Source of the DNA: Pelecanus crispus
Lineage: Eukaryota; Chordata; Aves; Pelecaniformes; Pelecanidae
Direction: 5' to 3'
Assembly (NCBI RefSeq): GCF_030463565.1
Contig: NC_134654.1
Location: forward strand, 18,801,702 to 18,865,701
Length of the DNA stretch: 64,000 nt
Shown here: one piece after another, positions 1 to 12,130 of the stretch
Numbering within the stretch: position 1 is the stretch's first letter
Layout of the letters: every line of letters starts with the position of its first letter
Made by a program: the position numbers and the translations under genes
The notes under the pieces: model-generated
What the model was told of the DNA's origin: nothing
What the model saw: the letters and a program-made list of their open reading frames with translations, nothing else
Databases searched by the model: none

Positions 1-2006
1 AAAAAAAGTATAGGACTTTTCTTGGTAAGTTCAAATGACTTATCGCTAGCCTGCCTGTGTCTCCATCCTCACAGTCTGTCAAAGAAAGAAGCACTGAATC
101 TGGGAACATTCTCCAAATAACTCATTAAACAATGTATTTAATGTCCTCTGCAATGGAATTTTACTACATAGCTAACATTCTGCAGAGCATATTCATCTTT
201 GTAGAAATGATCTTACTGGGAAAACAGCTCTGCAGCAGATACCCTATTTCTTTTGCAGCACTTGTAAAATGTAGAAGCAGAGAAGTCTGTTTAAAATGCA
301 GAACCCTCGATATTAAGCTACAAGTTGCATACACGGCAAGAGTAAAGAAAGCAACTTAAATATTTGAGTATTTGTGTTTATAGTTTCTTTGTTTTAATGG
401 CAAACACGCCATCTATCAGTTATTGGGATTACTGCATTAGCCCTCAGCCAACTACCATCCTGCTGAGTTAAGAACTGTTCATCTCAGTCCAACTAAGATC
501 CATACCAAAAAAACCCCCACATCTGAATTGGTGTGCCAAAATCTAAACGCTAGCAGGGCGGTGAGTATGCACAGATATACAAACATATAAATCCAGAGTC
601 CTGTTGCGGAAGGAAGCCAGGGGAGGGAAGGGGATGGGACTCAAGTTCTGCAATCACTTATCCCAAAAAAGGATGAAGGATGCAATGCCTAGAAGATACA
701 GCTGCAGTTTAATTTGACACATCACCACTTATCAAGTAGCATCTCAGGCAAAGCATATGGCATCACTACCGCAGAACCTAGACAGCCTACGTACGGCATC
801 TTAGGCTTACTTTACATCAGGTTTTACCCTGGGCTGAGTCATCCCAAGGGTGCTGTGAGGACTCTTCTCCCCTGCTGCCAGGCTGCCTTCACTCTCTACC
901 ATTTCAAAAGCGAAATCTGGTTGCCACCATGGCCTCCCCACTTAAAATACCTAACCCTTGAAAACTCCCTAGTCATTTGGGCAAACTACCCTAGATCTGC
1001 TATTCCTCAGGCTATTCTGGAAATACTTCCTCCTTGGTTTTGGGATAAAAGCTAGAGGCAATTCTGAATGGAGGAGAGGCATGAACAAGATACCGCCTAT
1101 CTACAGAGAATTTCCCCTTCCCCCTTCCTTCCTTCCTTTCCCCTCCCCTCCCCCCCATCATCCTCCACAAATGCTAGTTATTCTTCTTCTCAAACTGTCT
1201 AATCGATTAGCATAATTAGGTTACACCTAGAGCTATTGTTCCCAAATGGTATTTAGCTTGCTATTTAGTATCAGACTTTACAGGCTTGTAAGCTTTTTCA
1301 GTTTGTCCACTCCCCCCTCCTACAAGCTCTTCTTCATTGGCATAAAACTCCTCCCTACAAAACTTGCTTTTCACAATGGTTGAGAGAGAAGACAACACCG
1401 GCACTGTAAAAGTATTGTCATGGTGTTGAAGAGCTCTGCCATGGCACAGTAACGCTCAAGAGAGTGTAATAAGCAGAGCTGAGGAAGGAACACACCATTT
1501 TCCTTGTTTTTTTTTTTTAAAAAAAAAAAAAAAAAGCAATAATTAGGTCAGCAAGTAGCAGCAGTTGCAGAGGGAAAAAAAACCACCACCGAAAAGGAGT
1601 TCCTCCTTGTTTAAATGTTTATTATTCAAAACATGCAGCGGGGTCTTAAAAACCAAGTAAAAAAGTAGTTAGAAAACTGTTACAGCAAGGCTCGGAAGCC
1701 CAGTTCACACCGGAGTTCACTGTAGGGTAAAGCCAGCTCCTGTGATTCACCCCATGCCTGCAAGGGGAGAATCGTTCACAATGTAGCCCTTAACAAATCA
1801 TTTGGAATTCAGCCTATGCTACCAGCTTCCAAAAAACAACAACAAAAAACAGAAAAAAATCAATTCTTCCGCAATAGCCTGTTTATAAAACATGTCCTTA
1901 AAAGCACATGAAATTCAGACCCAACCACTTTCCCACTCACTCACTCTGCCATCTGTTATGCATCCAATACTGTACGTGAAAATATGACCAATATCCCAGA
2001 ACTCAC
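1..2006 (-). other. METRNL: METRNL intron 2 (partial)
   Basis: This is the start of the intron after METRNL exon 2; it runs out of the window to the left. I searched it by eye for the next exon (the Cys-Arg-Pro-Cys segment and following residues) and did not find it, so the intron is at least 2 kb. It holds a pyrimidine-rich TTCC/CCCT tract at 1111-1156 and a T12-A17 block at 1507-1535. Small open frames here have no recognisable similarity. Confidence 0.75.
1111..1156. repeat. pyrimidine-rich TTCC/CCCT tract
   Basis: Forty-six bases of almost pure T and C, including three TTCC units and a C-run, in METRNL intron 2. On the transcribed minus strand it is purine-rich. It could form a triplex but is otherwise ordinary low-complexity DNA. 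Confidence 0.8.
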
Positions 2007-2395
2007 CAGAAACTGTGTGCAAATCAGATGCTATCCCCTTGTTCATCAGTTCATACTGGAAGCCTGTAATCTTCCTGCTAATGTCCTGCTGAGGAGTGGC
2101 CTCAATAAACAGACCCCCCTGATCATAGCCAAAGCAATATACTTTACTGGGTCTGCGATCTCCATCTCGGACCAAGAGTTTCAGTTCTCCAGTTTTTTCC
2201 AAATAAATATTTGCTCCTGCAGAGTCCTTGAAGGGCTTTATGCAAACAGTCAAATGTTTGTAAGAGGCAGGTGAAGTGTTGGGTCGCAGGTTGACTATGA
2301 GTGCTCCCGTGGGATACATCCACTCTATTGACCCTTCAGAACAGCGGAGGTAGACCTGTTCAACATCCTTCTTGTGAGACTCGTGAGTTAAGCCA
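2007..2395 (-). CDS. METRNL: METRNL exon 2
   Basis: This 389-nt exon encodes residues 38 to about 167 of METRNL, the N-terminal half of the meteorin domain. The acceptor is a pyrimidine-rich tract ending in CAG at 2396-2398. The first base completes the serine codon from exon 1, then GLTHE...VEQVYLRCSEGSIEW, followed by MYPTGALIVNLRPN, KHLTVCIKPF, GANIYLEKTGELKLLV, GGLFIEATPQQDI and GFQYEL, all characteristic of the family. Cysteines in LRC, TVC and VYC match positions expected to form disulfides. The exon ends after DLHTVS plus G, with the donor GTGAGT at 2006; the next exon should supply the second half of an alanine codon and a Cys-Arg-Pro-Cys segment. The open frame runs on to 1915 past the donor, but that part is intron. 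The full human protein is about 311 residues, so roughly half is present here. Confidence 0.96.
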
Positions 2396-5300
2396 CTGGG
2401 GGAAGAAAGAAAGGGAAAGTTAGAGAAATGACAGAGCTAGTAACACGACTGTCATAACCTCAAACCTTCAAAGACCCACATCAACAAATGCAGGAAATCT
2501 ATGACAGTATTGAGCATTGGCCCATCCAGCTCAGCAGCAGTCAGAAGTGCTTGTCTCTTGCAAGACTGCAACCTTAATATCATGGGACAATTAAATCATC
2601 TCCCAAAAGAAAAAGTCAAACCACTAGTAATTGACTTCAAAATTAAATAGGATATAAGCACATGATCAAAAGCAATTAAATTACTACAGCCTCAGTTACT
2701 GCCCATCAGCTGAGCTGTGGCAAATGACTTGGCGCATACTAAGTAAAACATGTATGCTTGAACTCCCTTCCTGGTGGCTTAAACCAGCACGTTCTCTAGC
2801 CTCGCAGATCGGACTCCACCTTTTGCCAAGTACTTTGTTCCCCTTCCAAGTCTATATTCCCAATGGATCTGAAACTGGGAAGGATGCCAAGCTCACCCTG
2901 TGAACTGGAGCAAAGGGATGCTCTGGGTGCTAGTGATACCCTCTGCCCCAGCTGGGCAGCCCCAATCTCCAAACTGGGAGGTAGGGAGAGAAGACACTGC
3001 ACTGTCCAGTCATAGCTGGGGAAGCATTGAACTATGCTGCTTTCTTCAGTATGTGTACCGTGTTCCTCCGCTTCTCCCCAATATGAGGTTTAAGCTTAGC
3101 TTATGACTTTAGTGCCCAGCTCCGATGGGCTATGAACAGACACACAGCTACGGGTGTTCAGCAAAAAAGAAAACATGTGGCCTATCACTGGGGCACAGGG
3201 CCACCGCTGGTCCTGTGTCGTTACCCAGCACCATGGCAAAAAATTAACACCCCAGCAGCCATTTCAAGAGCTGGTGATCACAGAGATGGGACGGGAGAGC
3301 AACGCGGGGATCCCAGGGCTGCCTGTGGAGGGGGGGGAGAGCAAAGGAGAGCAAACTGCCATGCTTATGCAGGATGACTAGTAAATCTCCAGGACTTGCT
3401 TGCCCACAGCCTACACTGAGGACACTTCTAAACAACTCTTGCTGCCTGTCACTGTTGCTGGACCAACCCCACAGGTTCTTTACCCAGAGTGACTCAAAGC
3501 ACTAATATCACCCTGCATGCTGTTGGCACTCCAGTCAAAAGAAAAAGTTGTGGGAAGCCTGGTTTATTGGTTACAGTATTTGGGCCACTAGGCAAAAATC
3601 CTTTGGTCCCACTCCCTGTCCTGTCACAAATCTATTATGCGAGTATGAGCAAATCACTTCACCACCAAGCTCGTTTCTCCTCCTACGCTTTGCGTACCTA
3701 GTTCCCAAATATAAGCATCTTTTATTCTGTGCCTGTAGAGCACCACCCAAAATGAGACCCTTCAACGCAGCTCATGAGTCTGCTTTGCAATACTTTGGAG
3801 AAGCTTCACAACATTCCCACTTGCAGGCAGATGAACCAAGACAGGGGAAAAAAAATTTTAAAAGGATTAAATGACTTCTCTGAGGTTACACAGGAAGTCT
3901 GTGGCAAAGAACATGTTTTAGTATAGTGCAAGTAATGACATCAAGCTCTGGTTTCTCAATAGAAACCTCCAAATATACAGTTCCCCATCCCAAAGATATA
4001 TTCAAGTGGTGAACAGGGTTTAAAATCAAGTCAGCATTTAGAAAGTAATAAGAAGCCATGTGTAAAAGAAGGGGAAAAAAACCCACATGGTTTGCATTTA
4101 CTGTTGACGTGACTCATTATTGTGAGTGTCAGTGTGACCCACTGGATAGAGGTTGCACGAGGAAGCTCAGGGAAAAAAAAAAAGTCATATTTAATAACAA
4201 TAGTGCCTGCAAACATGTGCTTTTGAAAAACCTTGAAAGCCACATGAAGAACGCAGATGAGGAGAAAAGAGGGGCAAGTTTTCGACCTTTAGCCTCTTGC
4301 CCTCAAATTCAGTAGTACTTAACACATTCAGGAAACTTAACTTGCAATGGGATATTTCAAGTTGACTGTAAATCCACATCTGGTCCACAAAATCAGTTTT
4401 CACCACAGCATGCACATGATGCCACTCAACAGAAAACACAGAGGTCTGTTTATGTGCAAGCAGTGAATAAGTAAAATTAAAGAGTGTAAAGCTTATCCCT
4501 CAGCAAAGGGGCAAAAAACTACCCTCACACATCACTTGTTCCTACTCAAGACATCAAAACAAGCTGCAGAGGTTTTGCAGGACTTATACTGGCAAATTCC
4601 ACCCTGAAGCCTGAGTGCTTAAACAGAAGGAAGATACCAGGGGCAGAACTCTGAACTCATGCAGTGAAACTGCTGTTGCAAGTGATCCCAACAGCACTGA
4701 GGCAGTGAATATCTGCCAGAGAAAAAAGCCTTAATATTCACTTTGTTCAAACAAAAAACAGGGTGGACTCTGAAATTATCTTCTGAAAGCCAATTATATC
4801 CCACAGGCAAGAGTGATGCCATTAGACAGATAGACCAAGCACAAGTACCTGTACGCATTAAGCCTTATAATAAAGGATGACTCAAAAGTTAATAGATGCT
4901 CACATTACTTAACAGCAACCACCATCATCCAGTAAAACCTGTCGCTTTGCTTTCTGTCAAAATGACATGTCACCACATTGAGAGATTGTTTAACGTCATG
5001 TTTACTTCTCACTAGCCTGTCACCAGACACACCACATCCACAAAACAATGGAGGTTCAGGAGCCTTTTTTTTTTTCCCCCACAAGCTCATTTGAGTTTTA
5101 TTTCTGGTTTTTTTTGTTTGTTTGGGGTTTTTTTTAAGTATACAGCAAGGAGATAGGGCAGCTGTTTCATGGTTACAGTGATGGATGACCCATCCGTCCT
5201 CCCTTTCAAATCTGTGCTGTTTATTGAGACTTACTTCTACAACAAGTACTGCTTCCTCATACCAATCCATGAGGACATCCTGAATCACTGCATTTGTCTC

Positions 5301-8213
5301 CTCACTCTTCTCCCTTTCTGGTTTCAGCCATTCGCCTTTGTCTGCCCTGAAAGATCTATTGCGGTATGGGTGCAGTAGGCTGTTAGGCAGTCACATGCAA
5401 CAGGTGGTATTTAAAGAAAAGGAGAGCAGGAGGCATATTCACACTATCAACCTTAGCTATTTACTTTATTTATTCTATTACAGATGCTCTGAAGAGCCCT
5501 AGAAGTACCCATGTCCTCCCAGCACACCTGAGTGAACACAGGGAACTTTCGCTCCTAATTTGGGGTATCTAATTAAAGATGACAAGCTAAAGAGGATTGA
5601 GACTTCCCTAGAGCACCCACTGGTGCAGAGGGCAAGATCGATGGATGTAAGCAGCCACATCAGAGCTGAATTCTCACTCCTATAACCAAAACCACCAGAC
5701 TAGCATATTCTCAGCATGTCACTGAAGCACTTTTGCCCAAAGCATCGAGAGGTCACTGCAGTACCAAAACCTGAAGTTACAGCAAGAGTAACAACCAGAC
5801 ACACACCATAGCGAAGTTTCTGCTTTATTCTGGACAAAGCTTTCCTGGAAGCTCTCTGCCAAGCTATATATTAAGATGCTGCTATGGCCTACTGAGTGTA
5901 CTTAAATTGCAGGTGTCAAGCTGTGCATTGCATCAGATTTCCCTGGGAGCATGAGGGATACCCAGTGAAGTTCTTCATACTGCTCAGCGATATAAGCTCG
6001 TCACTTCTCCACAAGCTAATGGGGAAAAAAAATTCATATCCAGAATATTCTACGTCTAAGTTCATTGCTTTTAATATAGACATGTATATAAAGGTGAGAA
6101 AACACCTTCAGGTTTACTGTAGGAGAGGACTAGACCCTCAGATCTGCCAGCACGAGACAACCTAGAACTTCACTGCGGGAAGAAAGACTAGAATTTGGCA
6201 TTCAATTTCGTAGATTTTTCAAACAGTTAAGGTAAAATACATCACATGACTGTAAAACATTATATTCCACATTAAAAAAAATCCTTTCTGACCCATATAG
6301 CCATTAGTATCCACACTGAAATATTTAATTAGATGGTATTTACTGGTACATCAAATTACCTTTCTTTCCTTCTTAACTGCTAGTCTTTTAGGACAAAGCA
6401 GATTATATTTAATGGCCTTAGGACTGCTGGCATTTTTGATGACACCTGTTTGCTACCAGCAAGGTAGTCAAGTCGGCTGGGTTTACTTTATCCCCTCCCA
6501 AGACTCCTGTCCACCTGGACTCCGGGACCCTCTCACACAAGCGAAACCACCCAGACTGAACTGTGTGTACAAGGCGGCAGCTCTCCCTCCCCTGTGCCTC
6601 CAACAGCATCATCATGGAGCTGTCACCACTTTGACTCACCAGAGCAACAACAGGCAAGTGAGTCCAAGCTTCCACCACCAGTTCACCCCAAACTCAGTTA
6701 CAGGAAATGATATTTCACACACACACACACCCCCCAGGCATCGCCCCCTTAGTTGATATTCAAGGCATTGCTTATTCCAGCCCTGCTCAGGTGACGTGGG
6801 TGGTCACTGCTCGCTCTAAGAAAACAGGACAAAAATAGGAACCAAACAGGACAAGATTACAAGGGTTTGTCATCATTCTTTTAAAAAACACACTGCGGTA
6901 CCATGTGGTAAGGTCCAGGTAAGTACATGCAGCTAGGATGCTTAGGGATGAAAGCAGGAACAGCTTTGGAGGGGGGAGGTTGGTAAAGCAAAATGATACA
7001 GTCAGAAGTTTGCCACAGAACTAATAGGTTTGGTCCCTATCAAACAGACTCGACTTCAAGTGGCTTCACTAGGATTAACTATGCATCAATTGTCAGGAGT
7101 CAAAAAAACTTCAGAAAAAAGTAAATACCAAGCATCTACATGCTTCAGACAGTAAAAGATAAGAAATCATGTTGAAAGTCTCTTCTGCCGCTTTGAATTC
7201 CCCCTCCAAAATACCCTCCTGATACAAGCTAGCCAAACTTTTATTTTAAAGAAAGTCAGATTTGAGCAGAATATTAGAGTCCTTCACTCTCCACGTACAG
7301 AAAGCCTGACCCAGCAACGCTTGCTTGTTAGCAGAGTGGCTCTGTAAAACCATGAAGAGTGGAGGAGGTCACAGACCCAACCACACGCGTTAAACTTATT
7401 ACAAGCAATTAAAGGAAAGATAATTTGGGAGATAAACACTTGAGAACTAGAGAGCTTTCACAGCCAGCGCGATGAGAATAAATCAGGAGGGAGGCCGCCG
7501 TGCCAGCCCTGCTCCCGGTGCTCACCGCCGGCTCCGGAGCGCGGGGAGCGGCCCCCGGGGCTGCGCTGCGGCCGGGACGCGAGCGGGGCGGCCGGGCCGG
7601 GCAGGGCGCCGAGGCCGGGGCCGCCCTCGCCGCGGCGGCAGCGCTCCGCAGGTGCGCCGCATCCCGGGGCCGGTCCCAGCGGGCCGCGGCGGCGGGAGAA
7701 GCCGGGGGAGATACCCGGGGGAGATACCCGGGGCTGCCCCGAGCGCGGCGCGGCGCGGCCGGAGCCTGCCCGGCCCCGCCGAGTCCCCGGGCGCGGCCGC
7801 CTCCGCGGAGCGCGGGGGGCCGCGGGGAAGATGGTCGCGGGGAGAAACTTCTCCGTGGCGGACGTGGCACCGCCCTCCCCCTCCTCCTCCTCCTCCTCCC
7901 CCCAGCCCACCCAGCCGCGCCGCCGGGCAGGGGGAGCCCAGCCTGCCCTGGCCCCTCCATCCCTCCCCGGCTCCGGCGGCCGCTGCCCCGCGGGGGCGGG
8001 AGGCAGAGCGGCCCCGCGCCCCGGCTCCGCGCCCCGGCTCGCCCCCGCCGCCCTTCCCCGAGCCGCGGCCGGGCAGCGCAGCGCCCTGCGCCGCTCCGCA
8101 GCGGGAGGGCTCTCCCTTTTGTTTTCGGCACCAAGTTCTCCCCGCGACAGGGCGGGGAGGGACGTGGCAGCGCCCGCTCCCCCCGTCCCCAGCCCGGCGG
8201 GGTCTCGCCTCAC
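2396..8213 (-). other. METRNL: METRNL intron 1
   Basis: The intron is 5818 nt, with donor GTGAGG at 8213 and a CAG acceptor at 2396-2398. Its 5' end (about 7480-8213) belongs to the promoter CpG island and contains a 13-bp tandem duplication (7704-7729) and a CCT-rich run near 7880. The rest is AT-rich unique-looking sequence with a CA repeat at 6716-6730. A possible SINE-like relic lies at about 3840-3925. No further coding exon was recognised on either strand. Confidence 0.85.
6716..6730. repeat. short CA dinucleotide repeat
   Basis: Seven and a half CA units followed directly by a C-run, within METRNL intron 1. Confidence 0.85.
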
Positions 8214-8326
8214 CTCCCCTTCCAGTTGCACAGGTCGCTGGAGTACTGAGCCGCGGCGCCGCCGCCCAGCAGCAGCCGCAGCCCCAGGAGCAGCGGCAGG
8301 AGCCCGGCGGCCGGGGCGCCCCGCAT
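8214..8326 (-). CDS. METRNL: METRNL exon 1, coding part (start codon and signal peptide)
   Basis: This is the first coding exon of meteorin-like, a small secreted hormone-like factor known from adipose tissue, muscle and macrophages. Read on the minus strand it gives 37 codons plus 2 nt. It opens MRGAPAAGLLPLLLGLRLLL, a leucine-rich signal peptide, then GGGAAA and the mature start QYSSDLCNWKG, which matches the known family N-terminus. The ATG at 8326 has A at -3. An in-frame TAG lies 36 codons upstream at 8432-8434, with no other in-frame ATG between that stop and 8326, which fixes the start. The exon ends in AG followed by the donor GTGAGG at 8213. The split serine codon is completed by exon 2. 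The signal peptide (about 26 residues) is shorter than the human one (about 45). The exon sits inside a CpG island. Confidence 0.95.
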
Positions 8327-8397
8327 GGTCCCCCCCGGCCCGGTGCGAAGGCGGTGCAGGCGGCGCGGAGCGATGCGCGCAGCGCCCGGGGGCTCGC

Positions 8398-8403
8398 CTA
8401 CAT
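8398..8403 (-). promoter_or_regulatory. start-stop upstream ORF (ATG directly followed by TAG) before METRNL
   Basis: On the minus strand ATG (8403-8401) is followed at once by TAG (8400-8398), 71 nt before the METRNL start codon. The context CCACCATGT has the favourable A at -3. It acts only if transcription starts upstream of 8403, which the sequence alone does not show. Start-stop elements are known to stall ribosomes and reduce downstream initiation in other mRNAs. Confidence 0.5.
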
Positions 8404-8431
8404 GGTGGGGGAGCGCAGCAGGGCGGAGCCG

Positions 8432-8440
8432 CTACCCCAT
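8432..8440 (-). promoter_or_regulatory. two-codon upstream ORF (Met-Gly-stop) before METRNL
   Basis: On the minus strand ATG GGG TAG occupies 8440-8432, in frame with METRNL and 105 nt before its start codon. G at both -3 and +4 gives it a good initiation context. The TAG is also the stop that shows 8326 is the first in-frame ATG of the METRNL reading frame. Whether it lies in the mRNA depends on the unknown transcription start. Confidence 0.45.
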
Positions 8441-9795
8441 GCCCGGCTCCGAGCTGCGCCGCTCCGGCTCTGCCTCTGAAGTTTGCACCAGCTCGCTGCG
8501 GGCTCCCAGCTGAGGGGCGGGGAGCGGCCCTGCCTCCCCGAGCCGCCCGCAAAGAGCCGGGCTCCTCCTTCCCCCGCTCCCGCCGCCGGGGGGGCCGGCA
8601 CTTGCTGCGCGAGCAAAACGCGGCGCCGGATCGGGAGCCGCCGCTGCCCCGCGGGCACGGCCCGGCCCGGCCCCGCCGCTGCCTGCCCGGCCCCCGGCAG
8701 GTGCCCGGGCCTGGGCCGTGAGCCCGCCGGCCGCCCGCTGCCGCCCTGCCCCGGGCCGCCCTGCCCCCGGCTTCCCGCCGGCGCTGCGCGGGGACGGGGC
8801 GACGCCCGGAGGGAGCGAAGCGTTTCGTTTGGCCGGGAAAGCCACCGGGCCGCCCCTTCTGCGCTGGGGGACCCGCGGGTGCCAGCAGCCGCCTGCGGCT
8901 GTCCCCGGGCAAAGGGGTGCGGGCAGCGCGCCTCGCTGCAGCGGGTCGCTGCCCGCAGCGGCATCATCTCCACCTGGGCGCTGCTCCTGAATGGATGGAG
9001 GCTGATAATTTTGCCAGAACCTTCTTGTGTCTCCACTTACCGGGAAGCGCTTGGGACTCGATCTTATTTGTAAAACTCTCCAGCACTTAATGACCACTCT
9101 GGATAACTCCTTGTCTTGTTTAATGTCCCTGTTTATCCCATAGTTGACTTGGGATACTTAACCCTCAGTGGCAGAGACACTTCTGTGAGAAGCCAGAGGA
9201 AAAGAAATGCCTTCCAGGATGTGAGGGAAGCACAGGGGGTGAATCAACCCAAAACCCAAACTACCCGGGCCGAGATAAATGCGGGGGGGGAAGAGAGATG
9301 GGGGGCAATCCAGCTGCACACAGACTGTGCTCTGATATGCCCCGTGCCACATACTTCTTTCAAAAAAGCAACAAGGGGCTCGCGATTGATACTGTACATC
9401 CACAGATAGGAGAGGAGTTAAAATATTTCCAGATCACTGACTTTCTTAGTCTCCTGTTGTTCTTTCAAGTGTCTGCCACGCAGCTTCATTAAGGGCACTG
9501 CACAGATTTTTCTAGGTGAGAGTTCATGAATGAGTATTAAACGCTTACACCCCGTTCACAGTTCGGCGTGTTACTCTCGTTAGTACCTTTTAAAACACCT
9601 TGCAATGTGTCCCGGTGCTGCCTGGGAGGATCCGATGGTTAAACCAGGATATTCCAGTTCTGAGTGCTTCCTGCCTGCTTCTGCACCGAGGATTAAATCC
9701 TTCGCAGTGTATCCCCTTCCATTTGTGGGTTTAGCTTTTCATGTCGTTTTTGTTTGGTAAATTACAGGTACTGTTCTGTTGATTATGAAGTATTA

Positions 9796-9816
9796 ACATA
9801 ATTACAGTAATTATGT
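9796..9816. promoter_or_regulatory. perfect inverted repeat of TAAT-type sites in a candidate enhancer
   Basis: Two exact 10-bp arms, ACATAATTAC and GTAATTATGT, flank a single A. Each arm contains a TAATTA-like homeodomain core. Directly downstream (to about 9875) come ATGCAAT, a forkhead-type TGTAAACA and a TAATTAGCAT element. The density of such motifs suggests a regulatory element, but AT-rich DNA also produces them by chance. Confidence 0.3.
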
Positions 9817-10435
9817 CAAATGATGCAATGCATGTAAACATGTAATTAGCATGCAGGGACAACACTGAGCAAAGTGATGACAACATGCAATAATGCAAAC
9901 TGCCTTATTCTCCTGGTCATGTGCAGTGACACGGGCTTTAGAGCTCAGTGCCTTGATTATTTCTTTAGAAGGAGGTTTTGTTAGAATGTTTTGCTTCCTT
10001 CCTTCACAGTGGAAAGAAAAGCATACAGAGAAAACACCGTATTGCTTTATTCCTTGGCGTGTTTATATGTGCAACCCTCTGCATGCCTCCCAACTTACTG
10101 TATCTGATTTCCTTCACAATATTCTAACTCTCTGCATTTGATAAAACAACCGAGTGCCCAGGCAGCTGCTCACGTTACACTTTGGAACTTTTGAAACCGC
10201 CTGAAAACTGGGAACTTTTAAGATAGGGAACAGTGTGTGCTATTTTGCAGTGGCTGCCACCTCTGGCTTTCATCCTCCCCCTTTTAACTCAGAAAAGGCA
10301 GTGGCATTTAGTTCTGGGGACCCAGAAAAGTAATGGCAACGTGGGGGTTTTGAGAGCCCCTCCTGTCGTCCATGCCTTCAGGATGCTGATACAGTTCTTC
10401 ATCTGACCCAAGCTGATGAGTCTTACAAATGAGCA

Positions 10436-10530
10436 AAGCACGGGGCTGTGGCTGCAGAGCCAAGGATCGTGGGTGCAGAGGCCGGGCTGGGGGCTGCAGA
10501 GCCAGGGGTCGTGGCTGCAAAGCCATGCCC
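10436..10530. repeat. minisatellite-like GC-rich imperfect tandem repeat
   Basis: About two and a half degenerate copies of a roughly 42-bp unit built on GGCTGCAGAGCC and TCGTGG. The unit recurs with substitutions and small gaps. It keeps frames open on both strands, but the implied peptides are low-complexity and not gene-like. Confidence 0.5.
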
Positions 10531-12130
10531 AGGTTGAGCCTCCCCCAGTTCAAAAGTGAGGGGCAGAAGGAGATAGGGAACCTCTGCAGCGAAGGGGGCT
10601 GTTTGGTTTGCTCATTTGCATCTCAATCCCCACAATGCTCTTCCGGCTACTCACAGCTATTCCATAGTAGTGCTCTTGGCTGAGAGCTGGGAACGCGCTC
10701 AAAGGGTGAGGCAGCTTTTGGATGCACTGAGCTGTTTTCTGTTTGAGCTGTGAAAAGCAAACATCTTTTCAAGAGAGAACATTCTGAACAGTAATTTTTT
10801 TGCATTTACAATTCAGAAAGAGCAGAACTTCACTGAAATCTGGGAGGAAAATATTGTATAATGTCAAAAGGAAACATAAATCCTCTGCAGCAAAGGCTTG
10901 ACGCTACTCTGAAAACAGAAGCCACTAAGTTGCTGTGCTGGCCTAATGTGGCAGGACTGGAGATACAGGTTCTGGAAACAGCTTCGTACGCTCAAACACT
11001 TGAACCCCAATAAAGCTCGATTGCCTTCCTCAAGGAGCAACTCAAAGATGAGGATCTATACAGTCACTTCAGACACTTGCTTCTAAATTCACTTTAAATA
11101 TTTGCTTGTCACAGCTACAAACCCAGGCACAAACGGTGGTGATTTTAAAAGACTCAGAGAACAGGCAGCTGCAGGAGGAGAACCTGTTGAAGGAGAGATG
11201 ACTAATTTGCTTCAGTACTCTAATGTGCAGATTTGGAGAAAACAAAATCAAGCAGTGATTAGAGATGGGCTCAAGCTCAGGTCTGGATTTAAATTTTCTT
11301 CAAAGCGTGGCTGTGTTTAGATCCTAGGTATTAGGGACAAAACTCTCCTGCCAAGTTGGGACCCAGCCGGAAGGCATAGTAAGGGCACTTTCAGATGCAG
11401 GATTTTGGGTTAAGCACATTTCAGCTGAACATGCAAAGCTGGTTTAAACAGTGTGGCAGAGCTAATCTGTTGAAAGGTCTCACTCAGCATCGCTGTCCCA
11501 AAGGGAATATATATGGGAGAACTGCAAACTCCTTGAGAGCTTTGCTGGTCATTACCCAGCCCATGTGTTGGTTTCGCCATGTGTCCCCGTGTTTTGCAAC
11601 TCCCAACCAGCTCCCTCTCAGCTGATTTATTTTCATGCTACTCAGCTTGCAGGAGGTGAATCAGGTCCTGTGGTTACAGAGCAGACCCAACCGCTAGTGC
11701 ATGGTGTGCAGCCCCTCGCTGGCTGCCAGGAAGGGAAATCTGAAACTTTAAAGGAGGAGGGGGAAGGAGGACAAGCGGGGTGTTTTCTGGAAAGGCAAAG
11801 CCATAGCTAAACAGCATGCATGGCAAAGCGGGAGGGAGAAGAGAGTGGTGTAGGAATTCAAGCAAGCCACAGAGAGGACAATAGAAAATTAATACAGGAG
11901 CAATATGAAATAAATAGAATTTGTAAGGTAAATCCAGCGGACAGACGGGAGTAAGCAGCATATCAACACAGGGAGAGGTTCAGCAGCTGAACGGATGGTG
12001 GGAAATCTTTGTGTGTGGTGAGGGGGGACCGTGTCACTTGCTCTCGTGAAATTAAAATTAGTAATGAAAATACACTCATCCATAATGGCACGCTTCTGCT
12101 TATTCCTGCTTGCTTCTGTTAGTGCTAGTA

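Larger units (their letters stand above)
7480..8960. promoter_or_regulatory. METRNL: CpG island at the METRNL promoter and first exon
   Basis: The sequence changes abruptly from AT-rich to very GC-rich and dense in CG dinucleotides from about 7480 to 8960. The island surrounds METRNL exon 1, so promoter and 5' leader should lie between the start codon (8326) and about 8960 on the minus strand. No TATA box is evident, as usual for CpG-island promoters. The exact transcription start cannot be read from sequence. Long open frames on both strands here arise because stop codons are rare in GC-rich DNA. Confidence 0.9.

Noticed and set aside
1915..2006. Continuation of the METRNL exon 2 reading frame to 1915
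   Set aside because: A consensus donor GTGAGT follows DLHTVS at the position where the known family protein continues with a Cys-Arg-Pro-Cys segment; the read-through residues do not match the family.
3840..3925. SINE/MIR-like segment with TGACTTCTCTGAGGTTACAC
   Set aside because: Resembles the reverse complement of the MIR core over some 40 bp, but I cannot confirm it without alignment, so it is not listed as an element.
7409..9097. Open frames of 200-484 codons on both strands around 7.4-9.1 kb
   Set aside because: They lie in a CpG island where stop codons are rare, overlap each other on both strands and give Arg/Ala/Pro/Gly-rich low-complexity peptides. Only the METRNL exon 1 segment has family similarity.
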